Positions 43,171 through 53,758 of a DNA stretch of 64,000 nucleotides are shown piece after piece. The notes beneath the pieces are model-generated. The model saw only the letters and a program-made list of their open reading frames with translations. It was not told where the DNA came from and searched no databases. The DNA is from Chrysoporthe austroafricana (taxonomy: Eukaryota; Ascomycota; Sordariomycetes; Diaporthales; Cryphonectriaceae): assembly GCA_001051155.2 (NCBI GenBank), contig JYIP02000006.1, positions 4,216,001 through 4,280,000 on the forward strand. The letters are read 5' to 3'. The translations under genes were made by a program, and so were the position numbers. How positions within the stretch are numbered: position 1 is the first letter of the stretch; each line of letters opens with the position of its first letter.

Positions 43171-44511
43171 ATGGGTGTTACTCTCAGCGCGGCACGCTTC
43201 ATCGTGTCTGTGGGTGCCACGGACGACTACAAGACAAGCAACACTGGGGAGCACGAACCGAAATGGATCGCCAATCGCAATGCCAACGTCAGAAACAGCA
43301 TCATCCACTCTCTCCCTGCCGAGATCATCCTCGAGATCGCTGGCCAGCTGGAGTACAACTCCATACAGCCCCTGCGGCAGACCTCCAGTATATTCAGGGA
43401 CACGATTCGCGCGCCGCCGAGGATGACGATCGGGGACACCGGCATTCCTCTCCAATACGTCTCTGATCACATGCAAGAGCGGACCAACGTGGCGAAGCTT
43501 CTGTTGGCGGAGGCCCTGTGCGACGACTGCCTCGAGTTCAGGGAGTACGGCCCATATGCGGATACTGTGAAGTACCTGAAGCGCCCACTCTGGTGCAGCA
43601 AGTGCCGCAAGTGCCACCACCGGGCTGATTACTCAGCCCTGGAGGCGGAAAAGTACCCTTGGGACCGATCTTGTATTATCTGGGAGGGCAGCGTGCGGCT
43701 ATGCGCCCATATTGCGCTCCGCTGGAACGACATCTTGCAACTATGCGTAGACAACGACCTCGCGACGGAACCGCGGTCTTTGACCTGCACAAAGCATCCC
43801 TGGGGCCACCCGGCGCCAAAAGTGACGGTCAGGTCTTTGAACTCACAAAGTTCCGATCTCATGGGGAGGAACATCCAGGTCGAGCTGAAGACACAATCCT
43901 TCATACTAGCCCTCAGCCGGAGCGTGCCTCTCACGCGCAAGGCCCTTCAAGACGGGCTGGAGGCCCAGCGGGACTCACTCTGTTGGATGTTGTGCCCACA
44001 CCTCTCCGTCAATGACGACCGCCTGCTTCTTCCCTTCGGGCCCGACTCATGTGCCTGTTTCGACCACGACATATACCAGATGCACGACTGCAAGAACGAG
44101 GACAATTGCTGTCGGTGCCGCGCCACCAAGGATCCCCGCCACAAAGGCTTGTTCATGCCAGCCGCCGAGGCCTCGCCAGGTCAGGGGCAGGGAGCCAAAG
44201 GAGAAGGTGGAGATCATCAATGGAACTGCACGGAGTGCGATGCCGCATACCGATGGGAGCGGGTGGGCAGGAACGTCTCTCTTCACATCACAAAGTTCAT
44301 CTCTGTGGAGGGCGCCCCCTCGATCCGGTCCTCTTGGGCGAGCGCCATCGACCCCAGGACCTGGGGTGTCCATGAAGATGGCATTCTGCGTCATGTGGCG
44401 TATTGCGACAACGACAACTGTGCGAGACGGCGCGGGTGGGCCCGCCTCAATAGACTGAGGATGCACAGCCATAGCTTGGATGTGGAGAATTGGGAAAGTC
44501 TTGGGCGATGA
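43171..44511 (+). CDS. F-box protein with cysteine-rich central region
   Basis: Single-exon, 446 residues. An F-box-like motif lies at about 45-80 (IHSLPAEIILEIAGQLEYNSIQPLRQTSSIFRDTI), expected to bind Skp1 in an SCF ubiquitin ligase. Behind it is a Cys-rich block (CDDCLEFREYGPY...LWCSKCRKCHH, about 116-150) that could bind zinc. Further Cys pairs occur near 305-320 (CFDHDIYQMHDCKNEDNCCRCR), 360 (CTECDAAYRWE) and 415 (CDNDNCARRR). This F-box plus Cys-pair plan is frequent in expanded, lineage-specific fungal families whose substrates are unknown. No membrane segment. Codon use is less GC-biased than the housekeeping genes here. Confidence 0.85.
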   Translation: MGVTLSAARFIVSVGATDDYKTSNTGEHEPKWIANRNANVRNSIIHSLPAEIILEIAGQLEYNSIQPLRQTSSIFRDTIRAPPRMTIGDTGIPLQYVSDHMQERTNVAKLLLAEALCDDCLEFREYGPYADTVKYLKRPLWCSKCRKCHHRADYSALEAEKYPWDRSCIIWEGSVRLCAHIALRWNDILQLCVDNDLATEPRSLTCTKHPWGHPAPKVTVRSLNSQSSDLMGRNIQVELKTQSFILALSRSVPLTRKALQDGLEAQRDSLCWMLCPHLSVNDDRLLLPFGPDSCACFDHDIYQMHDCKNEDNCCRCRATKDPRHKGLFMPAAEASPGQGQGAKGEGGDHQWNCTECDAAYRWERVGRNVSLHITKFISVEGAPSIRSSWASAIDPRTWGVHEDGILRHVAYCDNDNCARRRGWARLNRLRMHSHSLDVENWESLGR

Positions 44512-45061
44512 GGGTGATGGTGGGTCGGCTCTGTGTACCATAAATCTGGTAGCCTCGATATGCGGATTCGGATCCATGGCCAGTAGTGATCAATTCTTCC
44601 TGAAGCTCTGTACAGTAGATAGAAAACAATCAATGTAGTCTAAGGGCCCTTAAGTCTCTCAAGGCGTTGGCTCCTCCGAGCATCCTCAGCAGTTCAGCGT
44701 AGTCAGGTCTTCTAGGGCTTGTTATATTTTCTGAGCTGCCAGCGTCAGCTCGTACGAGTGATGTTGGCTAGAATAGTAGGAGAAGGATACGAGAGGGTTG
44801 AAAATAAAAATCACCGGCTTTATGTTCATGTCGAACATCGCGAGTTCTCTCGGCCCCCCTCCCATCAATGCTTAGGGGGCCCCGTCGTCCTCAGCACGCC
44901 CATGGCAACTTCGCACCCGCGACATCTTGTCCGCGGCGAGGTCCCATGAGATCGAAAGAGACGCTTGAATAATTAATTATGAATTTGATTTAAAGATTGT
45001 TAATTATTCATTCATTCGTGTATTTTTTTTTTTTGAAAAAAAAAAAGAAAATGAATGTTAT
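44512..45061. other. Convergent intergenic, AT-rich, with T/A homopolymers
   Basis: No gene seen. Contains about twelve T, a G, then about eleven A near 45025-45048, which could fold as a hairpin, just beyond the 3' end of the DUF6536 gene. Confidence 0.6.
45025..45048. repeat. T-run/A-run inverted repeat
   Basis: About twelve T, one G, eleven A. It lies immediately 3' of the DUF6536 stop codon, so it could sit in its polyadenylation region. Confidence 0.75.
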
Positions 45062-47837
45062 TCAGGAAAGCCTTTCTGAGATTTTCGAAATAAGTGCAAA
45101 AAGGCCTTCCCAAGCTCTTCTGATTGCAACCTTCAGAAGGCCTAGAACCTTGGCAAAGCTCTTTTTAAGTTGCACGGTGGGTGGCGTTGCAGTCAACATA
45201 ACCGGTTGCAAATACACTGCTCCATCTTCGGGTTCTTCAAGATCGATGTCTGTTGAAAACGTGATTTGTCCTGACGCTGTTGTATGGTCGCGGGTTCCCT
45301 TTTTCACAACGCCCAGTCTCACTTCGAACAAGTGCGCTTCGTTGTCTTGTCCCGGCGGACGACACACGGCACTAATGGCCGCACTGCTGGCCGCCATAGC
45401 TGGATATCCAATTGGGACGTCATGATACCGCCTCATCGCGGAGTTCACCAGCAGCGCAGCCACCATGACACTACCTACCGTAATTGACAGGATTATTCCT
45501 AGGGGAGAGTATCCAACTTCGGACGTATTCACATCAGGGATCCGGTATATACCGGGACCAGGGCCAAATCCTTCGATCCTCACCAGGAAAAGACTTTCCG
45601 AAATCAGCCAGTGGAGGCTCGCCATTGCTGCCATTAATGGAATGGAATATTTCATGGGCAGTGACAGTGTATACGATGACCTTTGCATCCCAACTGGTGA
45701 CGATACCCGTAATGGTTTCTTGCCCTCCTTCCTGCAATATTATCCAATGTCAGCGTGCATTTCCTTCGACGTCGGAGCGGACAGTCATGTTATGAGAATC
45801 TTCATACTTGAGATAGCGTATCCACTCATCGGCAACAAGCTGTCGGGTTAGGATATTATTGTAAAAGAGGTAAAGAAAGCTGAGGACGATTTGGAAACAG
45901 TTGGCTACGAGAACCTTCTCTAAAAGGTCGAGTCCGTGACTGCTGGCCGTCCACAACTGGCTAGTCACAAGCTGGGCACCGTCCACTTCGAATCCACGGC
46001 TCCATAAAGCAGAAGGACTTGTGTCGATGTTCTCTGACTGAAGATGAGTTATAGAGATCCCGAGAAGCAACGAAGGAACCCCTAGTCCTATGCCGAAACT
46101 GTTGTGGTATTAGATTGGGAGGGCAAAACTCGCATGCAGTGAAGTCAGGTAAAAAGCACTCACAGAGAAAGCGATACTGCCCACGTCGTTGTATCAACAG
46201 CCTTAAACCACGATAAATGGCGCTGAGGGATCCAAGCCGTCTCTACAACCTGAACTCCACCGGCGCCTTTGAATTCGTAGCCGTTGTTGTAAGGCCATTT
46301 CAGGAAGTCGGCAATAGTATCGCCCATAGTAATGAGAGTATTGACCCTTCTCGGGTCTTTTTCCGTGTTTCGAAGACGGAACCAAGTCCACGAGATCAGA
46401 AGGCCTTCAATAAATGTGCACATAGCGACAATAGGCAGGATATACGCGCTGTAGTGAAGCCCGCATCGTTGACTATTGTCACCTGCCTCACCAACGAGGC
46501 AATAGTCAACCGGAACATGAGGACCGCCGGCAGTCACGACCCAGTTATCAATGAATTCGCTTGCCCACGCCAACGTACACCATCTACCGAAAGGCGGCTG
46601 ATCATAGGCCTGGCAGATCCATTCGCTGCCGCGATTCCATGAGTCCCATCTGGTGAGCCAGGGCCAGATGAGGGACGAGCCATTGTTCTGCGCTGCTGTC
46701 TTGTTGGCGGACACTATGATAACAGCCGTTGTGGATTGCAGCGGATAAATATAGCTCTCCATACAGTCCTTTTTCTGCAGCTGGGTAAATGACTTCGCCA
46801 TACCTTGTAGCGCGTACACCGACGACACGTTCTGGTAAATGTCCGATATAGTATCCGGGATCCAGTATGGTACGATAGGATTGGAGTTCGCCCAGTTATC
46901 TTGGGCTTGAGAAAAATCACTTGTGACCATAGCAATTGGGTAAGATACCCATGGAATGGAGGTGAAAACTGACGAATTCCAGCTAGACTCAACTTTTTAG
47001 TACAATACCATAAGAAATCGTCCCTGCGTTCATGGTTGCTGGACTTTGAAAAGAAACCAGACTTACAAAATATGCAGCAGTGTTGAAAATATACCGATTA
47101 ATACCCAGGCTGTCGTACGACTCGAACTTATGTGCCTCAAGTTCTTGAGATTGGGAACACCAATCATCAAAGACACGCCCTTTGCATGGGCCTGTTCAAT
47201 CTCCTCCCGCGAAGGTGCGACCAAAACTTGCATACAATAATTCCCAGCAGCCAGGAAGAGTGTCGAGACGATGTTCAAGGCCACATGAACGGCGCTGTTG
47301 ACCGCATTGATGGTCGAGCACTCGCCGAATCGCAAAGTCCCCATTCCCTGGCTGTCAGGAGGATAGACTACCATCAGCCACACGGTGATACTAAACGTGA
47401 TAAGAACAGTGACAAAGGCGAGTATGAGATGTATCAAGAGCATATTTTTCCTCTTGGCCTGCTGCACACGGAGCGTATTCGCTCGCGGGTTTGTCGGGTC
47501 TATGGCTGAGATGTATCGTTTCAAGAACGCTACACTTGCATATTGGCGCAAAGGCAAGTCACTATCTCGCATCTGGCCTACAACAGAACACGACCGGGCA
47601 TTAGTAGTTAGAACCGGCAATATTGCGTCAAATTGAGGTAATTATCATACTCTCGCTTCCATTCAAAAGGCCCTCTCGCTCGTCCGTTTCTGTAGCATCT
47701 TCATCTTGAGATGTCATGCTTAGCTGGGCTTCCACTAAACTCCTGTCTTGCGGGTGTAAACGAGCTAGAGAAATTGATTCTTCTGGTTGTAATGACTCAT
47801 CTCTCCCAGAGACTGAGGTTTCTAGCCCTGGGTTCAT
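45062..47837 (-). CDS. DUF6536 fungal multi-pass membrane protein
   Basis: Five exons: 47837-47651, 47577-47067, 46982-46164, 46098-45808, 45731-45062. All four introns (65-84 nt) keep phase and the product is 825 residues. The first intron has GTATGA and a CTAAC branch; intron 4 also uses GTATGA. The N-tail is acidic and cytosolic-looking. The DUF6536 core follows at about 90-240: GECSTINAVNSAVHVALNIVSTLFLAAGNYCMQVLVAPSREEIEQAH, VPNLKNL, then WNSSVFTSIPWVSYPIAMV. Later membrane segments include YILPIVAMCTFIEGLLISW and, after LRVSSPVGMQRSSY, the conserved KYSIPLMAAMASLHWLISESLFLV, GYSPLGIILSITVGSVMVAALL and AAISAVCRP. Function unknown for the family. Codon use is clearly less GC-biased than flanking genes, suggesting a different history or a weakly expressed accessory gene. 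Confidence 0.92.
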
Positions 47838-48819
47838 AATGCTGCTAATTACTCCTATCTCACTAATGAGATAGGAACGCTTCGAAGATCAATAAACAGC
47901 TCATCTGAAGCTCCTGCATCGAAGACATAAGTTGAGTTGCTAGTAGAAAAATGACTGGAAATCCAATACATAGACTGGGGTAAACAGAGGAGCCTCAAAA
48001 TCCTTACAATTGCGAAAGTTCAAAACTTGCGAGCGAGCGGAATAAGTAAGGCGCTTACTACGCCATGATAATCCAATCGCATTCCACTTTCAGAAGGTGA
48101 AGTGCATTTGTATGCTTACGTGCAGCGGGAAGCCTCAGCTCGCTTGCACAGCCAAGACTATCCATCCTCTTGCTGGCTTAGTCTGTTACCGGGTAGCTGC
48201 GGTGTGACTGAGGCCTCGTGCGCTGGGCGAAGATCATAGGCAGGATTGGGCCCGCAACCGCATGGTCTGCTCCCTCTCTGCCAATCGCTAATGATCCATG
48301 GTGGTTATCGGGGGGCTGCAGGTAGGTATCGTGGCCTGGATCATATCATCAGACGTACTCTGTACTTAATGTACGACACGTTGCACAGTCCGGCCCCCTT
48401 CTCCATGCGAGCAAACACTTCGCACGGCTGGGCTGGGCTGCATTGGAGCGGGACTCGGCCAAAGAGAGAGAGAGACATAGAGAACGCAGATGGGAGGCTA
48501 ATGAGAGTTGAGGAAGGCGACGAAGTGGAGATTTTATGGCCGGGGGTTTTGGATGTGGCAAGGAAAGAAGTGGCTGGTAAGTGGCACACATATGCTGGAT
48601 TTACAGAGACCATTTATCATTCATTCATACTACACGAAATAGAAAGTATGTGCGGTACCAGCCTCGGATCTAAGAATCTCTTCAACACCACAGCATCTTC
48701 ACCCTTCTCCAGATAGACCCCTGATCGTACATCTTCCAAGCCCAGCTTTCAAGACCATGCCAGGACTCGCCAGCCAGTCAGGTCTCGGGCCCGGATCCCG
48801 CGCCCTGCCCTGAGGAAAA
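47838..48819. other. Intergenic, no gene seen
   Basis: About 1 kb. A plus-strand open frame at 48246-48716 has no motif, signal peptide or conserved pattern and is not called. Confidence 0.5.
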
Positions 48820-49654
48820 TTAAGCAGTGAAGGAGGTGGAGCGCTTGGTGCGGGCGGCAGTGGTCGAGTTGGACATCTGGACGACAACAACACCGCCGAA
48901 GGGGCCGTTGGCGTTGTTGTTGGAGACCTTGACCAGGCAGAGGCCGCTTATGCCGTTGATGGTACCAGTGCAGGTGGTGCCAGCGGGGATCTCAACAGAG
49001 TAAGACTGCAGGCAGTGGTGGTTAGCTCAGGCTCACAAAGAGGCGGCGGCTGGTTCCGGGGAGACTCACGTAGCTCTTGTTGACGTTGTTGGCCCGCTTG
49101 GAGAGGAGGCCCATCTTGACGAGGGCACGGCGGAGGGTCCTCTTGATCTTGTTGTCGACACCGCTGTCGAGGGAAGTGGGGCACTCGCCGGCAGTGCCGG
49201 TGGTGGGGACGTTGCTGGTGACCTTGGCGTCGACGGCCTTGCTGAAGAGGGAGGTGGCCTCGGGGTCGACGACGGCCTGGAGGGGCCCGCAGCCGTCGTC
49301 GGTGACGACGTGGAAGACACCCGAGACGGAGCCGCCGCTGCTGACCTGGGGCAGGGTGTTGCCGCTCTGCTCCATGGCGAACTTGACGTAGTCGAGCTGG
49401 TTGTTGCCGTTGCCAGCGACGCCGCCCTCGGTGTAGCCGAGGTCGTAGTCGGTGTTGATGTCCTTGGACCAGTAGACGGTGGTCTGGACCTCGGTGACGG
49501 AGTTGGAGCCCTCGCCGGGGACGATGCCGCCCTTGATGCCGAGGGCGGTGCCGTTGCCGCCCTGGTCACCGACAGCGGTGAGGATCTCGCCGTGGGCAGA
49601 GACGAGGGGGGCGGCCACGAGGGCGATGACGATGGCAGTGAGCTGGGAGTACAT
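48820..49654 (-). CDS. Egh16-like secreted protein (appressorium/MAS family)
   Basis: Two exons, 49654-49070 and 49005-48820; the 64-nt intron (GTGAGT...CTGCAG, phase 0) joins KSY/SYSVEIPAG, 256 residues. Signal peptide at 1-20 (MYSQLTAIVIALVAAPLVSA) followed directly by HGEILTAVGDQGGNGTALGI, a hallmark of the Egh16 family. Further family features are TEVQTTVYWSKDI, GGSVSGVFHVVTDDGCGPLQA and conserved cysteines (DDGCGPL, GECPTSL, TTCTGTINGISGLCLVKVSN). Family members are expressed during infection-structure formation in plant and insect pathogens, but biochemical function is unknown. An Arg/Lys-rich segment (KIKRTLRRAL, SKRAN) offers possible Kex2-like sites. The family suggests, but does not prove, a host-associated lifestyle. 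Confidence 0.93.
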
Positions 49655-51133
49655 CTTGAAGAGTAGGATGGGTCTGTTGTGGAAATAGGTGTTGGTTGCT
49701 GAGAAGGGATAGCCGGTTGTCGAAAAGACAGAAGATTGTTGTGGTAAAGACCGTTAAGAAGAAGAAAGTAGTTGGTAAGATTGTTGGGTACTGAATGAGA
49801 GACACGAATCAATCGTGATGAGTGAAATGAAAGACTGAGGAAGGCTGAAGATGCTGGTGATGCTGATGATGCTGATGAGATGAGATGAATGTCCTCGGGG
49901 CGGCGTCCTGGCGACACTTTATAGCCGGCGAGCCTCAACCTGTCCAGTATGTCCTGTCCTGTCCTGCGCCTCGCCGCCATCGCGCGGTGCTCTCGCGATG
50001 CCTGAAGCCTGAGGGGGCTATGCGGCACGGCGTCCCGAAATTTCATCTCAAACCACGCGAGTCGCCATTCCGGACGAAGACCCATGGCTGTAAACAATGT
50101 TGAGACGAGACGGCATTGGTGAGCGATAGGGGGCCGCGGCGATCTCGGCTAGCGGTGCTGTCGCGGCGGCGAGCAATGTTTCTCTGGATGGACGAACGAG
50201 ACGGCCGGACGGTCGAGGCTGGGCACGGTGACTGGCGGCGCCGTGACGCCGACGAGGAAACAACCGTGCCGGACCCACGCCGCCACAGGAGTTCGTCCTT
50301 GATTCCAGACGTTTTGGAGATCCTCAGATCCCCCAGAGTGGGTGGGGATGCAATGCACGGTGGCCATACTAGTGGGGGTGCAGTCGTAGACGCTGAGGCG
50401 CAGAGGGGGGCAGCAGGTCGGGGTGTTGTCTGAGGCTCCTGAGGCTGGCCAGCTGCTCACCTACCGTGGTACAGTAGCAATGCCCTCGCGCGCGGTGGCA
50501 GCTCTCCCTCGCAGCCCCGGCGCGGTGATGCCTCCATCGCCAAGGAGGCTGGGAGGGTGCGCTCTCTCTCCATGTCTCTCTCTTCCTGGTCCAGGGACGG
50601 TTCGTGATGTGCGGGTGATGTGTGCCGATCTCCCGCCTGTGATCTCCCATGATCTCCCTGATCTCCCTCATCCTGGGTCGCTGGCCTGTCGGGCTCGCGT
50701 GGGAAACCGTTTTGATCTGTCTGGGCGTGGACTAGTCGCGACCAGAGACACAGGAGTCGCACAAGCGAGTTTGGGTGCCAGCGCAGCGCGGCTGGTGTGG
50801 GCGCGTGTTGAGGCTCAAACCCTCCGCGTCTCATGTCGTCTGCGCCCCCCTGCCCCTAGTACTGCATCCTATCCCCCCTTTTGACCCCCTCCCTCCTGCT
50901 TGACATCCCGGCCACACCACCCTGCACCACGACCTCGGCGGTGGGAATGTGGCAGAGATATGCATATCAATAGTCTTTGACAGCACGTGCAATCCTTTCT
51001 TGGCGCCAGCCAGCTCAGATGTAGCGATCCAGCAAGGGGGCTCCGCCATAGTCTGGGGGGATTCTGGCTGGCTCTGGCACGCAGACAGCAAGCAATATAG
51101 TCCCCATGCAAACCAACTCACGCAACCAAAAAA
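49655..51133. other. Intergenic, no gene seen
   Basis: Upstream region of the Egh16-like gene, with GAT/GCTGAT repeats near 49850-49885, then about 1 kb with no coding signal up to the tRNA. Confidence 0.5.
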
Positions 51134-51222
51134 GGTCTGTTGGTCTAGTGGTATGATTCTCGCTTAGGGACAACCCTAATCATCATTGCGAGAGGTCCCG
51201 CGTTCGATCCGCGGACAGACCC
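51134..51222 (+). tRNA. tRNA-Pro (AGG) with an intron
   Basis: 89 nt. The acceptor stem GGTCTGT pairs with ACAGACC, leaving C as discriminator. The D arm is TGGTCTAGTGGTATGA. Anticodon stem CTCGC/GCGAG closes a loop with TT-AGG-G. An intron of about 18-19 nt (ACAACCCTAATCATCATT region) follows position 37, the usual place for nuclear tRNA introns. The T arm is CCGCG-TTCGATC-CGCGG. The body matches fungal proline tRNAs. A T5 run at 51226-51230 provides an RNA polymerase III stop. The A34 would be read as inosine. Confidence 0.93.
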
Positions 51223-53758
51223 ATCGTTTTTCGGCGAGAGGAATGGTCGTCCTCGTCGCTCTTTTTTGGCAAATTTTTTTTCCTTCAGGGTTCGGCATAA
51301 CGCCGGCTGGGCGGCGCTAGCGCGAGTGCTGCCGGGTTCCGGGGTCTTGGCTCTGGCTTGGCGCGTGCGTGTAAGACGATTGGCCCGACCCCGGCCGGGG
51401 CCCACTATTGATTGGCCTCAACCTGGGGGGCGATCCCCTGGGCACAGGACGAGATGGCCCCAGCACAGCGAGACGAGATGAAACTGAGGCCCTGCAGTGC
51501 AGATGGATAAGATTGTCCAGAGGTATCAGGCTTGGCTCCCCAACCAACTGGTCGGGATATCATGCGTTGGGGGAAGATGCGACTGGCTGAGTCTGTGACT
51601 GCGGTCTGGATCGGGGACCTGATGCTACGAAAGCTGTCTTCCACGGGCATCATCCCATCAATGACAGCGTTTTGCACTTCCGATGACAAGCCATATGGCC
51701 AGATGAGCATCCGTGTGTTGGACGTTCACCTGTTTGTTCTTCAAGGCCCACTCCGTCCCGTTAAAGCAACAGTATTCAAGCCGACAAGACAACTCACATC
51801 TGAATGAACTCTTGATTGGCTCTTGCGAAACGGGATCAAGACTACCACAGATGGGACAAGGGAGGGAGTCCTTGCGTCAAGGAGGATGAATCAGCATGCA
51901 TGGCTTGTTCTTCCACAAGCCTATTCCGAAGACAGTATCGATATGCTACGCTCGGAATGACGAGGTGAGACTGTACCAAAGTTCGTGAGGCAACCAGCTC
52001 TACCTAGTAGGAGCTTGTAACTACGTATACCCATCACTGTAGCGGTGTATGTAATATTGTAAGATATCATGGGCTTGAGAAATATGGTTGTTGCTGGATC
52101 TAGAATGGACCCCGCGAACTCACCTGTCTCGAGTTCATTGTGCTTTTTCTCAAGCTTGGGCAAGGGTGACCACCATCACCTTGATGTGGTCGGTACATTC
52201 CATATCATAATCTACGAAGTGTTGAGGATCTTCTCCTAGCATTCATCGGTCACGGGGAGCTGCGGTTGTTTCGCATGGATCAGCCCCAGCTTATGTCGAA
52301 ATTAACCGTATGCATGAATAAAAGACCAAGCTCATGGCAGGTATTCTCGAGGGCCCAGAATACCTCGCATCTTCTTTCCCATTTAAAGTTGATTCTCTTG
52401 GTCCGGTCGGCTAGTTTGTTGCTGCCGTGAGCATCTCTTTGGCGCATCGCACTGACGCCCTTCTTCAGTTTCTCAATGTTGAGTTGATCAAAACCAACAG
52501 CTCCCAGGTGCTGTCACAGCATGTCAGCCCGCTGTATCAGGATGTACGGGGAGCTTGTTGTAGGTGGTGTATAGGCTGCTTGCACTAGGTCTGCGCTGAG
52601 ACACAAGGGCTGAAAGAACGAGCTTGATGCATTGTTGCGGGCACTTGTTAGACCATCTTCTTACCAATGACATATTGATGCTTCTTAATGAGCTCAGCTC
52701 CAAAGCCTTAGCCCTAATATAGGGATATATAGCCACTAGGGGTCCACTACATTCACTTATTTGAGTGGCTTAGGTCCATGGAGAGAAGCTGGGGCAGGGC
52801 TTCTGGAAGGTAGTCGAAGTCTGGGTGTGATTGAAGTCCGTGACTGCTATATCTATGTGATTCAAGGGAAAATTCAGAACTACCTTGACGACGATTGTGG
52901 CACAGCTATTCGCTTTAAAGCAACCCTTTCGCCCTGAAGATGAGCCGTTTCCCTCGAAAGGTTTTGCATCTGGTAGCATGACATCTATCAAGCAAACCAT
53001 GGGGAAAGACTTGCCTCGCATGTTTCGTGTTAGGCTATTCAAATAATTCCTGTAGACATAGAAGTGCAGGCAATATTGTTTGTATAACTACATGATATCT
53101 CAGAGTTCATGTTTTGGTGCGTGCTATTACTTATTCACTGTCCCCGAGTCTCATCTCGTCTTCGCCTACATCTAATGTTGACTCACTTACATAGAGTTGT
53201 TATGAGAAAAGGGGCGTTTCAACTTTAGGAGAGACTCAGTTTACGATTAAATTACTCATAGGCATGATATGGATCTGAATTCTAACTCACGAGCTTGGGC
53301 GACTACAGTAAAGACGTTCAAAGAAGTCGACAAGGCTTCTTTACCACTTTCACCTTAAATCAGACAACTAGCTCTACTGATGAGGGGTTAGACAGGTAAT
53401 GTGTTGAATGGCTTATTAGAGGCGTAGTAGTGAATAATGCTGTGAAAAGATCGGATTGAAGTAACAAAGGCTCACGTAACAGACGCGTCAATTTCACAAA
53501 ATTTATAAAGCTGTCATGGTGCCAGAAGAAGTTTCTCCACATATACGTGCTTATGTCCCGTCCAGCGACCGCCGTCTGTTTGTTTTTCCTTCTGCACTGC
53601 GCTAGCCTGCGACAAGCACCATCACGACGTCCCTGCTCGCCCTTCAGCAAGAATCATTTGTTTACTTTCCCTGAAACATACTGTCGTGAAGCTAAGGCCC
53701 CAACGTCTAGTCTGAAGGCTCACTGACTTTGCATACTGCTAACCTCCACAGTCAAACA
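51223..53758. other. AT-richer gene-free interval, 2.5 kb
   Basis: No open frame above about 100 codons with any motif on either strand. Base composition shifts to AT from about 51.8 to 53.7 kb. Possibly a decayed mobile element, but I found no terminal repeats, target duplications or transposase or reverse-transcriptase motifs by eye. Confidence 0.5.
51226..51230 (+). terminator. RNA polymerase III T-run terminator
   Basis: Five T a few bases after the tRNA 3' end, the expected Pol III stop. Confidence 0.75.

Noticed and set aside
48246..48716. 156-codon plus-strand open frame
   Set aside because: No recognisable domain, and spans simple GA repeats.
52770..53042. 90-codon minus-strand frame in AT-rich interval
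   Set aside because: Too short, no family pattern, no splice partners.
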